Notes: a model not told the origin generated them from the letters alone. A stretch of DNA of 64,000 nt from Martelella endophytica (GCF_000960975.1 NZ_CP010803.1:1949944-2013943); one strand, 5' to 3'; shown: positions 1 through 10,184, counted from the stretch's first letter. A program made the numbers and translations.

Positions 1-314
1 AGCGGGTGCTGGTGCCCACCGGCTTCATTTTCGAGATTCCGGAAGGCTTTGAAGCTCAGATCCGCCCGCGCTCCGGCCTTGCCTTCAAGCACGGCATCAC
101 CTGCCTCAATACCCCCGGCACCATCGACAGCGATTATCGCGGCGAGGTGAAGGTGCTGCTCGTCAATCTCGGCGAGGAAGCCTTCGTGATCGAGCGCGGC
201 ATGCGCATCGCCCAGGTGATCATCGCCCCGGTCACCCAGATGCCCGTCACCGTTGTCGACGCGCTCACCGATACCGTCCGCGGCGCCGGCGGTTTCGGCT
301 CGACGGGGGTCTAG
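1..314 (+). CDS. dut: dUTP diphosphatase, 3' part (5' end outside window)
   Basis: Hydrolyses dUTP to dUMP and pyrophosphate, which keeps uracil out of DNA and supplies dUMP for thymidylate synthesis. The reading frame is open to the window edge, so the N-terminal part is missing. The visible part carries the trimeric dUTPase motifs in order: RPRSGLAF (motif 2), [13 protein letters not shown] (motif 3, with the substrate-binding region), RGMRIAQ (motif 4), and a glycine-rich C-terminal [10 protein letters not shown] (motif 5, which closes over the phosphates). The stop is TAG at 312–314. The GTG at position 6 is internal, not the real start. The identification is secure; only the start is unknown. 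Confidence 0.95.
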   Translation, partial: RVLVPTGFIFEIPEGFEAQIRPRSGLAFKHGITCLNTPGTIDSDYRGEVKVLLVNLGEEAFVIERGMRIAQVIIAPVTQMPVTVVDALTDTVRGAGGFGSTGV

Positions 315-412
315 CGCTCCTTCGGCCGTTCCCGCCTCTGAAAATCGCTGTATTTCCGCTGCCGGGCTGCTGGTATAATTTCCGCAACGCGGGTTACAGC
401 GGAGGCTTGCGG

Positions 413-1675
413 ATGGAGATGTTGGAGGCGTTTCAGCGGATCGGGCTGGCGCTCGCGATCGGTCTTCTCGCCGGCATCGAGCGCGGCTGGCAGGAGCGCG
501 ACATGGCCGACGGGCAGCGTGTCGCGGGGATCCGCACCTTTGCCCTGGTCGGGCTTCTGGGCGGGCTTGCCGGCTATCTCGGGCTGATCGTCGGCGCAGC
601 CGTGCCGGCGACGCTTGCGGCCGGGCTGGTGGCCGCCTTTATCGTGTTCGACTACAAGGCTGCCGCGCCCCACAACGATTTCAGCGTCACCAGCGTGATT
701 GCGGCGCTGGTCATTTTCGCGCTCGGCATCGTCTCGGTGACCGGCGACATGCGGCTTGCGGCCGCCGGCGGCGTGGTCACCACCGTTCTGCTCGCCGCCC
801 GCCATTCCCTCCACGGATTCCTGAAGACGATGACCTGGGTGGAGCTGCGCTCCGCGCTGGTGCTGCTGACGATGAGTTTCGTGGCCTTGCCGCTCCTGCC
901 GGACCGGGCGATCGATCCCTGGGGCGGCTTCAATCCGTTTGCCGTCTGGCTGATGACGGTGATGATCGCCGCACTTTCCTATGCCGGCTACGCCGCGATG
1001 CGGATTGCCGGACCGGATCGCGGCATTCTGTTTGCCGGCGCCACCGGCGGCGTCGTTTCGTCAACGGCGACGACCCTGTCCTTCGCCCGCATCTCGGTGA
1101 GCGAACCGGCGCTCGCGCGAAAGCTCGCGGGCGCTGCCTCGATTGCCGGCGGGCTGTCGCTGGTCCGCTGTTTCGTGATCGCGTCGGCTGTCGCTCCGGT
1201 GCTCGCAAAGCCGCTCGCCTTTGCGCTGGCGCCGGGGCTTTTCGCCTTTGTCGTTGCCAGCCTCCTGCTCAGCGGCAGCAGGGGCCACCCGAAGGCCGAC
1301 CTTCATCTCTCCAATCCGTTCGAGCTCTGGTCGGTGCTGCGCTTCGGCGCCCTGCTCGGGGTCATCGGGTTTGTCGCCAGGATACTGGTCAATGTCCTTG
1401 GCCCCTCCAGCATCGTGTTCATCGCGCTCGTCTCCGGCATCCCCGATCTCGATGCCATCACGCTGTCGACCGCGCATCTGGCCGGAAACGCGGTGCCTGT
1501 CGATACCGCCGCCATCGCGGTGCTGACGGCGACGGTGTCCAATCTCGTCACCAAGGTCGCGCTCGCCTATGGCAGTGGCACGCGGGACTACAGTCGGTTG
1601 CTGGCGCTGGTAACCCTCGGTGTTGTCCTCGTCGGCGGCGCTGGGTTTTGGGCGTTCCTGGTCTTGTTGCGGTGA
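413..1675 (+). CDS. MgtC/SapB family membrane protein with DUF4010 domain
   Basis: A 420-residue polytopic inner-membrane protein. The N-terminal ~130 residues resemble the MgtC/SapB fold, including an early GLLAGIERGWQ segment and an RTFALVGLLGGL stretch. The C-terminal half matches the hydrophobic DUF4010 region, with glycine-rich segments such as GATGGVVSSTATT. Roughly a dozen hydrophobic helices fill the protein. I start at ATG 413 because GGAGG at 401–405 lies 7 nt upstream; a TTG at 407 is too close to that site. MgtC relatives act in magnesium homeostasis and virulence in other bacteria, but the DUF4010 branch has no settled role. Function here is unknown. Confidence 0.85.
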   Translation: MEMLEAFQRIGLALAIGLLAGIERGWQERDMADGQRVAGIRTFALVGLLGGLAGYLGLIVGAAVPATLAAGLVAAFIVFDYKAAAPHNDFSVTSVIAALVIFALGIVSVTGDMRLAAAGGVVTTVLLAARHSLHGFLKTMTWVELRSALVLLTMSFVALPLLPDRAIDPWGGFNPFAVWLMTVMIAALSYAGYAAMRIAGPDRGILFAGATGGVVSSTATTLSFARISVSEPALARKLAGAASIAGGLSLVRCFVIASAVAPVLAKPLAFALAPGLFAFVVASLLLSGSRGHPKADLHLSNPFELWSVLRFGALLGVIGFVARILVNVLGPSSIVFIALVSGIPDLDAITLSTAHLAGNAVPVDTAAIAVLTATVSNLVTKVALAYGSGTRDYSRLLALVTLGVVLVGGAGFWAFLVLLR

Positions 1676-1824
1676 GGGTAGGCGGAGGGGCGGAATAAAA
1701 TTCCGGAAACAGGCTTCCGATTGGAAGTGTGTTTCAGAAGTCAGCGACGCATTGCCCGTTCGTGCCTCGCATTCCGGCGCTGCCGGCCCTACCTAAGAAC
1801 TATCCAATTCAGGGAGCATCCACC

Positions 1825-2793
<969 letters not shown>

Positions 2794-2844
2794 GAACCTG
2801 TAGCGCCGGGGCCAACCGGCGCGACCGTTATCAAGGCTCTTTTG

Positions 2845-2884
2845 AGGCCGGAGATGTGGCAGAGGCCACGTCTCCGGCCTTTTT
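2845..2884 (+). terminator. Rho-independent terminator of cysK
   Basis: A 16-bp stem (2845–2860 pairing with 2865–2880, one T·G wobble) closes a 4-nt loop and runs straight into a run of Ts at 2880–2884. It lies about 50 nt after the cysK stop codon and isolates cysK from the TRAP operon downstream. Confidence 0.92.
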
Positions 2885-2924
2885 GTTGCGCCGTGGCAAA
2901 TTTGTCGCGGTGCCGCAATCACTG

Positions 2925-2970
2925 TTGACAAATTTCAAATTTATATGTGAAATAAGTAATCATATATAAG
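2925..2970 (+). promoter_or_regulatory. AT-rich promoter/operator region of TRAP operon 1
   Basis: A sharply AT-rich patch sits between the cysK terminator and dctP. It contains TTGACA at 2925–2930 and TATATA at 2963–2968, which are too far apart to be one −35/−10 pair. It also holds an inverted repeat, ATTTCA (2932–2937) with TGAAAT (2948–2953), separated by 10 nt. The position suggests promoter plus operator, but the exact −10 cannot be assigned by eye. Confidence 0.4.
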
Positions 2971-3016
2971 CGTCCTTATCGGAGGAGGGCGCTGATATCT
3001 CAGGAGGAAGACAATC

Positions 3017-3991
3017 ATGAAATTTGCAAGTGCCGCTCTTTTTGCGGCCGGTATTCTGTTCGCCGGTACCGCCATGGCGGCCGACTACACCATTCGCCTC
3101 GCCAGCTCGCTGTCGCCGGGCGAGCCGACAATCGAAGCCGCCCAGTTCTTTGCCGACGAAGTCGCCAAGAGGACGGATGGACGTGTTGAAATCCAGGTGT
3201 TCCCGGCACAGCAGCTCGGCAGCGAGAAGGACGTCAACCAGATGATGCGCCAGGGCGCGCCGATCATCTCGGTGACGTCGTCCGGCTATCTCTCCGACTT
3301 CGTGCCCGATTTCGGTGTGGTCGAAGGGCCTTACCTACTCGACAATCCGGCGCAGTTCGAAAAGATCGCCAATTCCGACTGGTTTGCTGCGATCAAGGAT
3401 CAGTTCGGCGAGAAGGGCATTACCTTCCTCGTCGATGACGCGCTCTTCGGCGCTCGCAACATTCTGGCTGACAAGCCGGTGCGCACGCCCGCCGACGTCG
3501 ATGGCATGACGATCCGCATTCCGCCGAACACGGTCTTCGTAAAGACCTTCGAGGCCATGGGCACACGGCCCGCGACCGTAGAATGGTCGGAAGTCTACAG
3601 CGCCCTCCAGCAGAACGTCGTTGAAGGGGCAGAAGCGCCGCTTGGCTCGCTCTGGGGTTCCAAGCTGTACGAAACCCGCGACACTATCTCCCTGACCCAG
3701 CATTTCACCGCCTTCACCTTCTGGGTGATCAATTCCGACTATTTCAACAGTCTGCCGGATGACATCCAGCAGGTGATGATGGAGGTCGGCAAGGAGACGG
3801 GCAAACTCGCCACTGAACTGACGCTGAAGCGGGACGAGGATTACAAGTCGAAGTTCCGCGATGCCGGCGTCACCATCGTCGACGACGTCGACATCAAGGC
3901 CTTCCGCGAAAAGACCGCCGGCGTTTATGACCAGTTCCCGAACTGGACGCCCGGTCTCTATCAGGAAATTCAGAAGATTCTCGCCGAATAA
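3017..3991 (+). CDS. dctP: TRAP transporter solute-binding protein, DctP family
   Basis: Periplasmic ligand-binding subunit of a sodium-driven TRAP importer. The 324-residue precursor begins with a clear signal peptide (residues 1–21, cleavage after AMA). The mature part has DctP hallmarks: a strongly charged start, a PAQQLGSEKDV segment, and the GMTIRIPPN region whose arginine normally holds a substrate carboxylate. AGGAGG at 3002–3007 supports the start. The Q and M membrane subunits follow on the same strand. The substrate is unknown; the family typically binds organic acids such as C4-dicarboxylates, keto acids or sugar acids. The SBP is clearly different from the TRAP binding protein in the pectin locus at 47–48 kb. 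Confidence 0.93.
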   Translation: MKFASAALFAAGILFAGTAMAADYTIRLASSLSPGEPTIEAAQFFADEVAKRTDGRVEIQVFPAQQLGSEKDVNQMMRQGAPIISVTSSGYLSDFVPDFGVVEGPYLLDNPAQFEKIANSDWFAAIKDQFGEKGITFLVDDALFGARNILADKPVRTPADVDGMTIRIPPNTVFVKTFEAMGTRPATVEWSEVYSALQQNVVEGAEAPLGSLWGSKLYETRDTISLTQHFTAFTFWVINSDYFNSLPDDIQQVMMEVGKETGKLATELTLKRDEDYKSKFRDAGVTIVDDVDIKAFREKTAGVYDQFPNWTPGLYQEIQKILAE

Positions 3992-4067
3992 GCCGTTCAT
4001 TCGAACTGCCGGGGCCGGGGTGCGAACACTCCGGCCCTTCGGCGGCACACTTCCAAGGCGGGAAACC

Positions 4068-4604
4068 ATGTCCAATACATCGCAACACCCCGGTCTGCGC
4101 CCCATCCACTATTTCGAGGAAATCATCAGCGGGTTAGCGCTCGTCGTGCTGGTGGCTGCCGTCTGCTGGGGCGTCGTCACGCGCTACATCACCGAAACGC
4201 CTGCCGCCTGGACGGGTGACATCGCCTCGGTCGCCTTCGCCTGGCTCATCTTCATGGGCAGCGCCGCGGCCTTCAAATACGGCATGCATATGAGCATCGA
4301 TCTGGCGTGGATGCTGATCCCGCCCGGTCCGCGACGCATCCTCGGCGCCCTCGTCGATCTCCTCATCCTCACCTTCCTCGCCTATGCCACCTGGCTCGGC
4401 GTGAAATTCTGCCTCAGCACGATGGATGATCCGATGCCGATCCTCAGATGGCCGCGCGCCATCCTCTATGCGGCGCTGATGTGCGGCTTCGCCTGCATGT
4501 TCCTGCGCTATGCCGGCATCGCCTGGCGCCGGCTCAACGGTGATATGGCGCCGACGCATCGCCTTTCTGAATCCCCTGAAGAAGGAGGCGCGGGATGGGC
4601 CTGA
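4068..4604 (+). CDS. dctQ: TRAP transporter small permease, DctQ family
   Basis: A 178-residue inner-membrane protein with four predicted membrane helices, the usual size and topology of the small Q subunit that couples the binding protein to the large permease. The WTGDIASVAFAWLIFMGSAAAFK region is the conserved centre of DctQ proteins (tryptophan after helix 2, then a small-residue helix). ATG 4068 is preferred over upstream in-frame codons, which run back into the end of dctP. The last 10 nt overlap the start of dctM, so the two are translationally coupled. Confidence 0.9.
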   Translation: MSNTSQHPGLRPIHYFEEIISGLALVVLVAAVCWGVVTRYITETPAAWTGDIASVAFAWLIFMGSAAAFKYGMHMSIDLAWMLIPPGPRRILGALVDLLILTFLAYATWLGVKFCLSTMDDPMPILRWPRAILYAALMCGFACMFLRYAGIAWRRLNGDMAPTHRLSESPEEGGAGWA

Positions 4605-5881
4605 TACCGATCGCCATCATGCTGGCGCTGTTCCTGCTGAACACGCCGATCGCGCTGGGCATTGCCATGGCGGCGCTGAGCTTCTTCCTGATGTCGAGCG
4701 GTTTGCCGATCAGCTCGTTCATCCAGAAGATGGCGTCCTCCACCGAATCCTTTCCGCTGCTCGCCGTGCCGTTCTTCATCTTCGCCGGAACGATCATGAA
4801 CCATGCCGGCATCACCCGGCGCCTGCTCGGCTTTGCGGATGCGCTGGTGGGCCATACTGTTGGCGGGCTGGCGCAGGCCAATGTGATGCTGTCGGCGCTG
4901 ATGGGCGGGCTCTCCGCCTCGGCCAATGCCGATGCCGCCATGCAGGCCAAGATGCTCGGCACGGAGATGGTCCGGCGCGGCTATTCACCGGGCTTCACGG
5001 CAGCGGTCTGCACCTGTTCCGCCGTCATCACGCCGATCATTCCGCCAGGCATCGGCCTCATTCTTTATGGCTTTCTGGCGAACGTTTCCGTCGGACGTCT
5101 GTTCATCGCCGGCATCATCCCCGGCCTGATGATCATGGTCGCCTTGATGATCGCGGTGCGTATCACCGCGAAGCGTCGCAATTACCAGCCGACGCGGGTG
5201 AAGATGGCGACCAGTCGGGAACTCTGGAAGGCCTTCGTGGAATCGCTCGGCGCCTTGTCGATCATCGCCTTCATCCTGATCGGCATCCGGCAGGGTATCT
5301 TCACGCCCACCGAGGCCGGGGCGATGACCGTGGTCTATGCCTCGCTCATCGGCTTCTTCTGGCACCGGGAGCTGAAGATTTCGTCTTTCCCGCTGATCAT
5401 CATCGAAACGGTGCTGGCGACCTCGGTGGTGATGCTGATCATCTGCGCGGCCGGCGCTTTCGGCTTCTACATGACCTGGGAGCAGATTCCGTCCAAGGGC
5501 GCGGCCCTGCTGCTCGGCGTCACCCAGAACCCGCTGCTTCTGCTGCTGCTGATCAATGTGCTGCTGCTCGTCATCGGCATGCTGATCGAGGGCACGGCGG
5601 CGCTGATCCTGCTGACCCCGATCCTGGTGCCGGCGATCACCAAGCTCGGCATCGATCCGCTGCAGTTCGGCATCATGATGGTGGTGAACCTGACCATCGG
5701 CGGTGTAACGCCACCGGTCGGCACGCTGATGTTCACCTCGTGCTCGGTGCTCGGCGTTTCCGTCGGTGAATATATGCGCGAGGCATGGCTGTTCTTTGTC
5801 GCCCTGCTTGCGGTGCTGCTGGCGCTGGTCCTGTTTCCCTCGATCGTGACCTTCCTGCCGGACCTGATGATGGGAAAATAA
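4595..5881 (+). CDS. dctM: TRAP transporter large permease, DctM family
   Basis: The 428-residue, ~12-helix subunit that carries sodium-coupled substrate across the inner membrane. It shows typical DctM features: an early LNTPIALGIAMA helix, AVPFFIFAGTIMNHAGI, a GLSASANADAAM segment, the ITPIIPPGIGLILYG motif, and a late GGVTPPVGTLMF loop. GAAGGAGG at 4581–4588 is its ribosome site, inside dctQ. It is the last gene of the dctPQM operon and is convergent with the response regulator at 5918–6826, from which a hairpin separates it. Confidence 0.94.
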   Translation: MGLIPIAIMLALFLLNTPIALGIAMAALSFFLMSSGLPISSFIQKMASSTESFPLLAVPFFIFAGTIMNHAGITRRLLGFADALVGHTVGGLAQANVMLSALMGGLSASANADAAMQAKMLGTEMVRRGYSPGFTAAVCTCSAVITPIIPPGIGLILYGFLANVSVGRLFIAGIIPGLMIMVALMIAVRITAKRRNYQPTRVKMATSRELWKAFVESLGALSIIAFILIGIRQGIFTPTEAGAMTVVYASLIGFFWHRELKISSFPLIIIETVLATSVVMLIICAAGAFGFYMTWEQIPSKGAALLLGVTQNPLLLLLLINVLLLVIGMLIEGTAALILLTPILVPAITKLGIDPLQFGIMMVVNLTIGGVTPPVGTLMFTSCSVLGVSVGEYMREAWLFFVALLAVLLALVLFPSIVTFLPDLMMGK

Positions 5882-5889
5882 CAGTCTGC

Positions 5890-5920
5890 TGACCGCCATT
5901 GCCCTTTGCGGTGGCGGTCA
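5890..5920. terminator. Hairpin between convergent dctM and response regulator genes
   Basis: A perfect 9-bp inverted repeat (TGACCGCCA at 5890–5898 with TGGCGGTCA at 5912–5920) extends inward to about 13 pairs. It lies 8 nt after dctM and its right arm includes the stop codon of the opposing regulator. Neither side has a T-run, so it is either a weak bidirectional terminator or a 3'-end stabilising structure. Confidence 0.45.
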
Positions 5921-6826
5921 GATGTCATGCAGCACATAGGCCGCCTTGACGGCGGCAGAGGCGCGGTTTTCGACGCCCAGCTTGACGTAGATCTGTTCCA
6001 GATGCTTGTTCACCGTGCGGGTCGAAAGGCCCAGAATGTCGGCGATGTCGCGGTTGGTCTTGCCCTTGGCGATCCACATCAGTACCTCGGCTTCGCGTGC
6101 CGTCACCGCGAAATGCTTGCGCAGCACCTCGTCGTCGCCGACAGGATTGGCCGGCATCACCCGAAACAGGAATTCCTCGGCGCCGGTCTTTTCCAGAAAG
6201 GCGAGCTGAAAGAGCTTCCTGCCGGCGTCGCTGAGTGCCAGCACGGCCTCGCTGCCCGGCTGTGCCTCTCCACCGCCGGTTGCGAGCCATGCGGCGATTT
6301 CCCTCGAGATTAACCCAGTGTCCGGCTCGCTGCCGGTGGCGTCCGCGATCAGGCGGCTCGCCTGCGGCGTCATCCACCGAAGCCTGCCATCCGGCCCCGC
6401 GGCCAGGAGATGCCGCCCTGTCGCATCGAGCGCAACCCGCGCGCTCTGGGCCGAGCGGGCATTGGCGAGGTGGACGCGGATGCGGGCCCTCAGTTCATCG
6501 ATGTTGATCGGCTTCGTCAGGTAGTCGACGCCGCCCGATTCCAGCGCATGGACGATGTGTTCGGTCTCCGACAGCCCTGTCATGAAGATCACCGGCGTGC
6601 CGGCAGCCGGGCTGGCCTTCAGCCGCCTGCAGGCCTCGAACCCGTCCATCTTCGGCATCACCGCATCCATGAGCACCATGTCGGGCGTGATCTTCTCGAC
6701 GATCTTCAGCGCGCTTTCGCCGGAGGTGGCGATCAGCACCGAATAGCCTGAGGCTTCGAGCGCATCCGTCAGGAAACTGAGCGCCTCGGGGCTGTCATCG
6801 ACCAGAAGTACGATTTCCTCAGCCAT
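5918..6826 (-). CDS. Two-component response regulator with REC and LuxR-type HTH domains
   Basis: A 302-residue DNA-binding response regulator. Residues 1–120 form a receiver domain: acidic pocket VDD at 9–11, phosphoacceptor Asp54 in LMDAVMPKMDG, and conserved lysine in the following TKP motif. A middle segment of about 110 residues has no family I recognise. The C-terminal ~65 residues are a LuxR/GerE helix-turn-helix (TAREAEVLMWIAKGKTNRDI, then STRTVNKHLEQIY). The start at 6826 begins the conserved receiver; it overlaps the last 8 nt of the hybrid kinase gene, so the two are coupled and almost certainly partners. Targets are unknown; the adjacent TRAP operon is one possibility. Confidence 0.92.
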   Translation of the reverse strand: MAEEIVLLVDDSPEALSFLTDALEASGYSVLIATSGESALKIVEKITPDMVLMDAVMPKMDGFEACRRLKASPAAGTPVIFMTGLSETEHIVHALESGGVDYLTKPINIDELRARIRVHLANARSAQSARVALDATGRHLLAAGPDGRLRWMTPQASRLIADATGSEPDTGLISREIAAWLATGGGEAQPGSEAVLALSDAGRKLFQLAFLEKTGAEEFLFRVMPANPVGDDEVLRKHFAVTAREAEVLMWIAKGKTNRDIADILGLSTRTVNKHLEQIYVKLGVENRASAAVKAAYVLHDI

Positions 6827-9800
6827 CGGTTTCCTCTGCGGCCCGCACGAAGCGGATGAAGCCATCGATATCGAAGGCGGTGATGTAAGCGCCTGCCTTT
6901 TCTGCAAAGGGCTGGTATGCGGCGCTCTTTGAAAGCGCATCGAGTTTCTCGCGGATACCGCGTAGATAGCCGATTTCGGCGAGGCCTATCAATTCGTCGC
7001 GGTCGCTTTTCGGCGGCGGGACGGGCTTTTCGGCAGGTTTTTGTGGGCTGGCCGCCTTCTGGGTGCGCCACACCAGGCCGAGCTGCAGCGCCAGCACATC
7101 GCGCAGCCGGTTGAGGTTGACGGGCTTGGAGAGCGTGTCGTTGTGGCTGTCGTCGCCCCGGCCGATCACCGCGTCATCGCCGATATTGGCCGAAAGCATC
7201 ACGATCGGGCTGGTGATGCCGGCCTCGCGCAGCCGCGTCGCAAGCTGCCAGCCGTTCATGCCGTTCATGCGGATGTCGAGGAGGAAGAGGTCCGGCTTTT
7301 CCTCCTCCAGCATGTCGAGTGCGCCGGCACCATCCTCGGCAAGAAGCACGGCAAAGCCAAGCTGGCCGAGAATGTCGCGCATCATCGCCCGATGGTCGGC
7401 ATTGTCGTCGACCACCATGATCGTGCGGCGCGGGCCCTCATAGCCGGCACGCTCGTTCTCGGCCGTCGCGCGCCACAGCGTTGGCCGGTCGATGGAGGCG
7501 AGCATCAGCCGCACGGTGAAGGTCGTACCCTTTCCCTCCTCGCTTCTGACATCGATCGCGCCGCCGAGCGTGTTGACCAGGAGACGGGTAATGGTAAGGC
7601 CGAGGCCGAGGCCCGGCTTCTCGCTGCGCCCGCCGCGTTCGAACGGCTCGTAGATGCGACCGAGGTCGCTGGCGGCGATGCCGCTGCCGGTGTCGGAAAC
7701 GATGAAAGTCGCGACCTGGCTGCGGTAGCGGGCGGTGAAGGTAACGGTGCCGGTGTCGGTGAATTTCACCGCATTGGAAAGCAAGTTGACGAGGATCTGT
7801 CGCAGCCGCTTCTCGTCGCTTCTGACATGAGCCGGCAGGTTGCGGTCGCGCTCGTGGTGAAAGGTGAGGCCTTTGGCGCGGGCCTGGGTTTCGAACATGT
7901 CGGTGATCTGGTCGAGGAACTCCGTGAGATCGATCTCGTTGGAAAACACCTGGAGCCGGCCGGATTCGATCCGGGATATGTCGAGCAGGCCGTCAATCAG
8001 GCCGGAGAGATAATCGGCGGAGCGGCGGATCGACTTGATCGCCGGCTGGCGCGCTTCCGGTATCGTCGGGTCGCGCTCCAGAAGCTGGGCATAGCCGTAG
8101 ACGGCATTGAGCGGTGTGCGCAGCTCGTGGGAAAGGCCGACGACATAGCGGCTCTTGGCCCGGTTGGCCGCTTCTGCCGCTTCCTTGGCGGCCTGCAGCG
8201 CGGCATCCGTCTTCTCGTGGGCGGCGATTTCCTTGAGCAGCAGCGTGGTCTGGCGGGAGGATTCTTCCTCCGCCACCATCCGGCTGTCATGGGCAAGCAC
8301 GAAGAACCATGCGACGACGCCGGCCACCAGCGAGAACACGAAGAACACGATCAGCGATGTGTCGTAGACCACCGAGGCCGTCTCCGGCGATGCCTGCGCC
8401 ATCTGATAGGCTACCATGCCGAGGATCGCGCCGATGAAGGCGACGGAGAGCGCAAAGGCGATGCCGTAGCGTCCCAGTCGGCTCGAGAGCTGGGCGACGA
8501 CACGGTGCGGCAGGAGCTTGTAAGCGACGGTGGCGACCTGGGTGTTGAACCTGGCCTTCGGCTTGCAGAGATCGTGGCAACGGCTGTCGAGCGAACAGCA
8601 GAGCGAGCAGATCGGTCCGGCATAGGCCGGACACCAGGCCATGTCCTCCGGCTCGAAGGGATGTTCGCAGATCGAGCAGGTGATCGCGGTTTTCGACTGC
8701 CAGCCCTTGCGTGGCTTGCGGGCGAGGTAGTAGCGCCCGTCCGTGGCCCAGGCGAGAAGCGGTGAGGCAATGAGGGCCACGATAAGCGCGATGAACGGCG
8801 CAAACGAGACGGCAAGCGCCCCGAACAGGCCGAAATGGGCGGCAAGGGCAATGCCGCCGGAGGTCGCCATCGCGCCAAGTCCCACCGGGTTGATGTCGTA
8901 GAGATGCGCGCGCTTGAACTCGATGCCGGGTGGCGACAGACCGAGCGGCTTGTTGATGAACAGGTCGGCCGAGATCGTCGAGAGCCAGGCCATGGCGACG
9001 ATCGAGAATACGCTGAGCGAGGCTTCCAGCAGGCGGTAGATGCCGAGCTGCATCAGGAGCAGGGCGATCGCAACGTTGAAGATCAGCCAGACGACGCGGC
9101 CCGGATGGCTGTGGGTCAGGCGCGAGAAGAAGTTCGACCATGCGAGCGATCCGGCATAAGCATTCATCACGTTGATCTTCAGCTGCGACACGACGACAAA
9201 GGCCGCCATCAGCAGAAGTGCTGCTGTCTGGTTGGGGATCATGTAGCCGAAGGCGGTGAGATACATATGGGCGGGATCGGCCGCTGCCGTCGTCGGGGTA
9301 CCGGCCGAAAGCGCGAGAACGGCGAGGAACGAACCTGCCATCAGCTTCGGCACGCCGACCACCACCCAGCCGGGACCGGCGAGGAAGATGGCAAGCCGGT
9401 GGCGCAGTTTGCGCTTGCCGCTCGCCGGCAGAAACCGGAGGAAGTCCACCTGCTCGCCGATCTGCGGCATCAGCGCGAAGATGACGCCGGCAGCCGCGGC
9501 AAAGCCGGCCAGCGTGAACGGTGCGGCGGAACCGGGTGCCACTGATGGCGTATGGAGGCCGCCGAAGGCTCGCCACACTTCGAACTTCTCGAAGTCCATG
9601 AAGGCGATGAACACGAAAGGCAGGATGTTGAGGATGATCCAGAACGGCTGGGTGATCAGCTGGAACCGCGAGATCATCTGCACGCCATAGGTGACGAGCG
9701 GGATCACCAGAACGGCGGAGATGATGTAGCTGATCCACAGCGGAATGCCGAAGGCGAGCTCCAGCGCTCCCGACATGATCGACGCCTCGATCGCAAACAG

Positions 9801-10184
9801 GATGAAGGTGAAGCTGGCATAGATCAGCGAGGTGACTGTCGAGCCGATATAGCCGAATGAGGCGCCGCGGGTCAGAAGGTCGATATCGACGCCGTGGCGG
9901 ATCGCATATTTGGCGATCGGCAGGCCGGCAAGCAGCATCACGGCGGCTGCGACAATGGCGGCGAAGAAGGCATTGGTCGTGCCGTAGGAAAGCGTGATCG
10001 TGCCGCCGATCGCCTCCAGCGCCAGAAACGAGATCGCGCCGATGGCGGTCTGCGAGATGCGGCTCGAGGAGAACCGGCGCGCGCTCTTCGCGGTAAACCG
10101 CAGCGCGTAGTCCTCCAGCGTCTGGTTGGCGACCCAGCGGTTATATTCGCGCCGGACGGGAATGATGCGTTGGCGTGGCGTCAT
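6819..10184 (-). CDS. Hybrid histidine kinase with NCS1 (purine/cytosine permease-like) sensor domain and C-terminal receiver
   Basis: A 1121-residue membrane sensor. Residues ~30–485 form a multi-helix domain resembling NCS1 purine/cytosine permeases. A cytosolic cysteine-rich stretch follows (503–541: CSIC, then Cys residues in WCPAYAGPICSLCCS and RCHDLC), which looks able to bind metal. Two more membrane helices (~555–620) lead to a kinase core: H-box SHELRTPLN with His686, N-box LVNLLSNAVKF, and G-boxes DTGSGIA and GLGLGLTI. A receiver with Asp970 (LLDIRMNGMNG) and a ~60-residue helical tail after a Pro/Lys-rich linker end the protein. ATG 10184 is chosen because sequence upstream is poorly protein-like; its ribosome site is weak. 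The ligand may be a nucleobase or related compound, by inference from the sensor fold only. Confidence 0.88.
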   Translation of the reverse strand: MTPRQRIIPVRREYNRWVANQTLEDYALRFTAKSARRFSSSRISQTAIGAISFLALEAIGGTITLSYGTTNAFFAAIVAAAVMLLAGLPIAKYAIRHGVDIDLLTRGASFGYIGSTVTSLIYASFTFILFAIEASIMSGALELAFGIPLWISYIISAVLVIPLVTYGVQMISRFQLITQPFWIILNILPFVFIAFMDFEKFEVWRAFGGLHTPSVAPGSAAPFTLAGFAAAAGVIFALMPQIGEQVDFLRFLPASGKRKLRHRLAIFLAGPGWVVVGVPKLMAGSFLAVLALSAGTPTTAAADPAHMYLTAFGYMIPNQTAALLLMAAFVVVSQLKINVMNAYAGSLAWSNFFSRLTHSHPGRVVWLIFNVAIALLLMQLGIYRLLEASLSVFSIVAMAWLSTISADLFINKPLGLSPPGIEFKRAHLYDINPVGLGAMATSGGIALAAHFGLFGALAVSFAPFIALIVALIASPLLAWATDGRYYLARKPRKGWQSKTAITCSICEHPFEPEDMAWCPAYAGPICSLCCSLDSRCHDLCKPKARFNTQVATVAYKLLPHRVVAQLSSRLGRYGIAFALSVAFIGAILGMVAYQMAQASPETASVVYDTSLIVFFVFSLVAGVVAWFFVLAHDSRMVAEEESSRQTTLLLKEIAAHEKTDAALQAAKEAAEAANRAKSRYVVGLSHELRTPLNAVYGYAQLLERDPTIPEARQPAIKSIRRSADYLSGLIDGLLDISRIESGRLQVFSNEIDLTEFLDQITDMFETQARAKGLTFHHERDRNLPAHVRSDEKRLRQILVNLLSNAVKFTDTGTVTFTARYRSQVATFIVSDTGSGIAASDLGRIYEPFERGGRSEKPGLGLGLTITRLLVNTLGGAIDVRSEEGKGTTFTVRLMLASIDRPTLWRATAENERAGYEGPRRTIMVVDDNADHRAMMRDILGQLGFAVLLAEDGAGALDMLEEEKPDLFLLDIRMNGMNGWQLATRLREAGITSPIVMLSANIGDDAVIGRGDDSHNDTLSKPVNLNRLRDVLALQLGLVWRTQKAASPQKPAEKPVPPPKSDRDELIGLAEIGYLRGIREKLDALSKSAAYQPFAEKAGAYITAFDIDGFIRFVRAAEETDG

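Noticed and set aside
1729..1824. 32-residue N-terminal extension of CysK
   Set aside because: No family conservation and a good ribosome site sits directly before ATG 1825.
7041..8765. 574-aa plus-strand open frame
   Set aside because: Antisense shadow of the hybrid kinase gene, which has complete kinase motifs.
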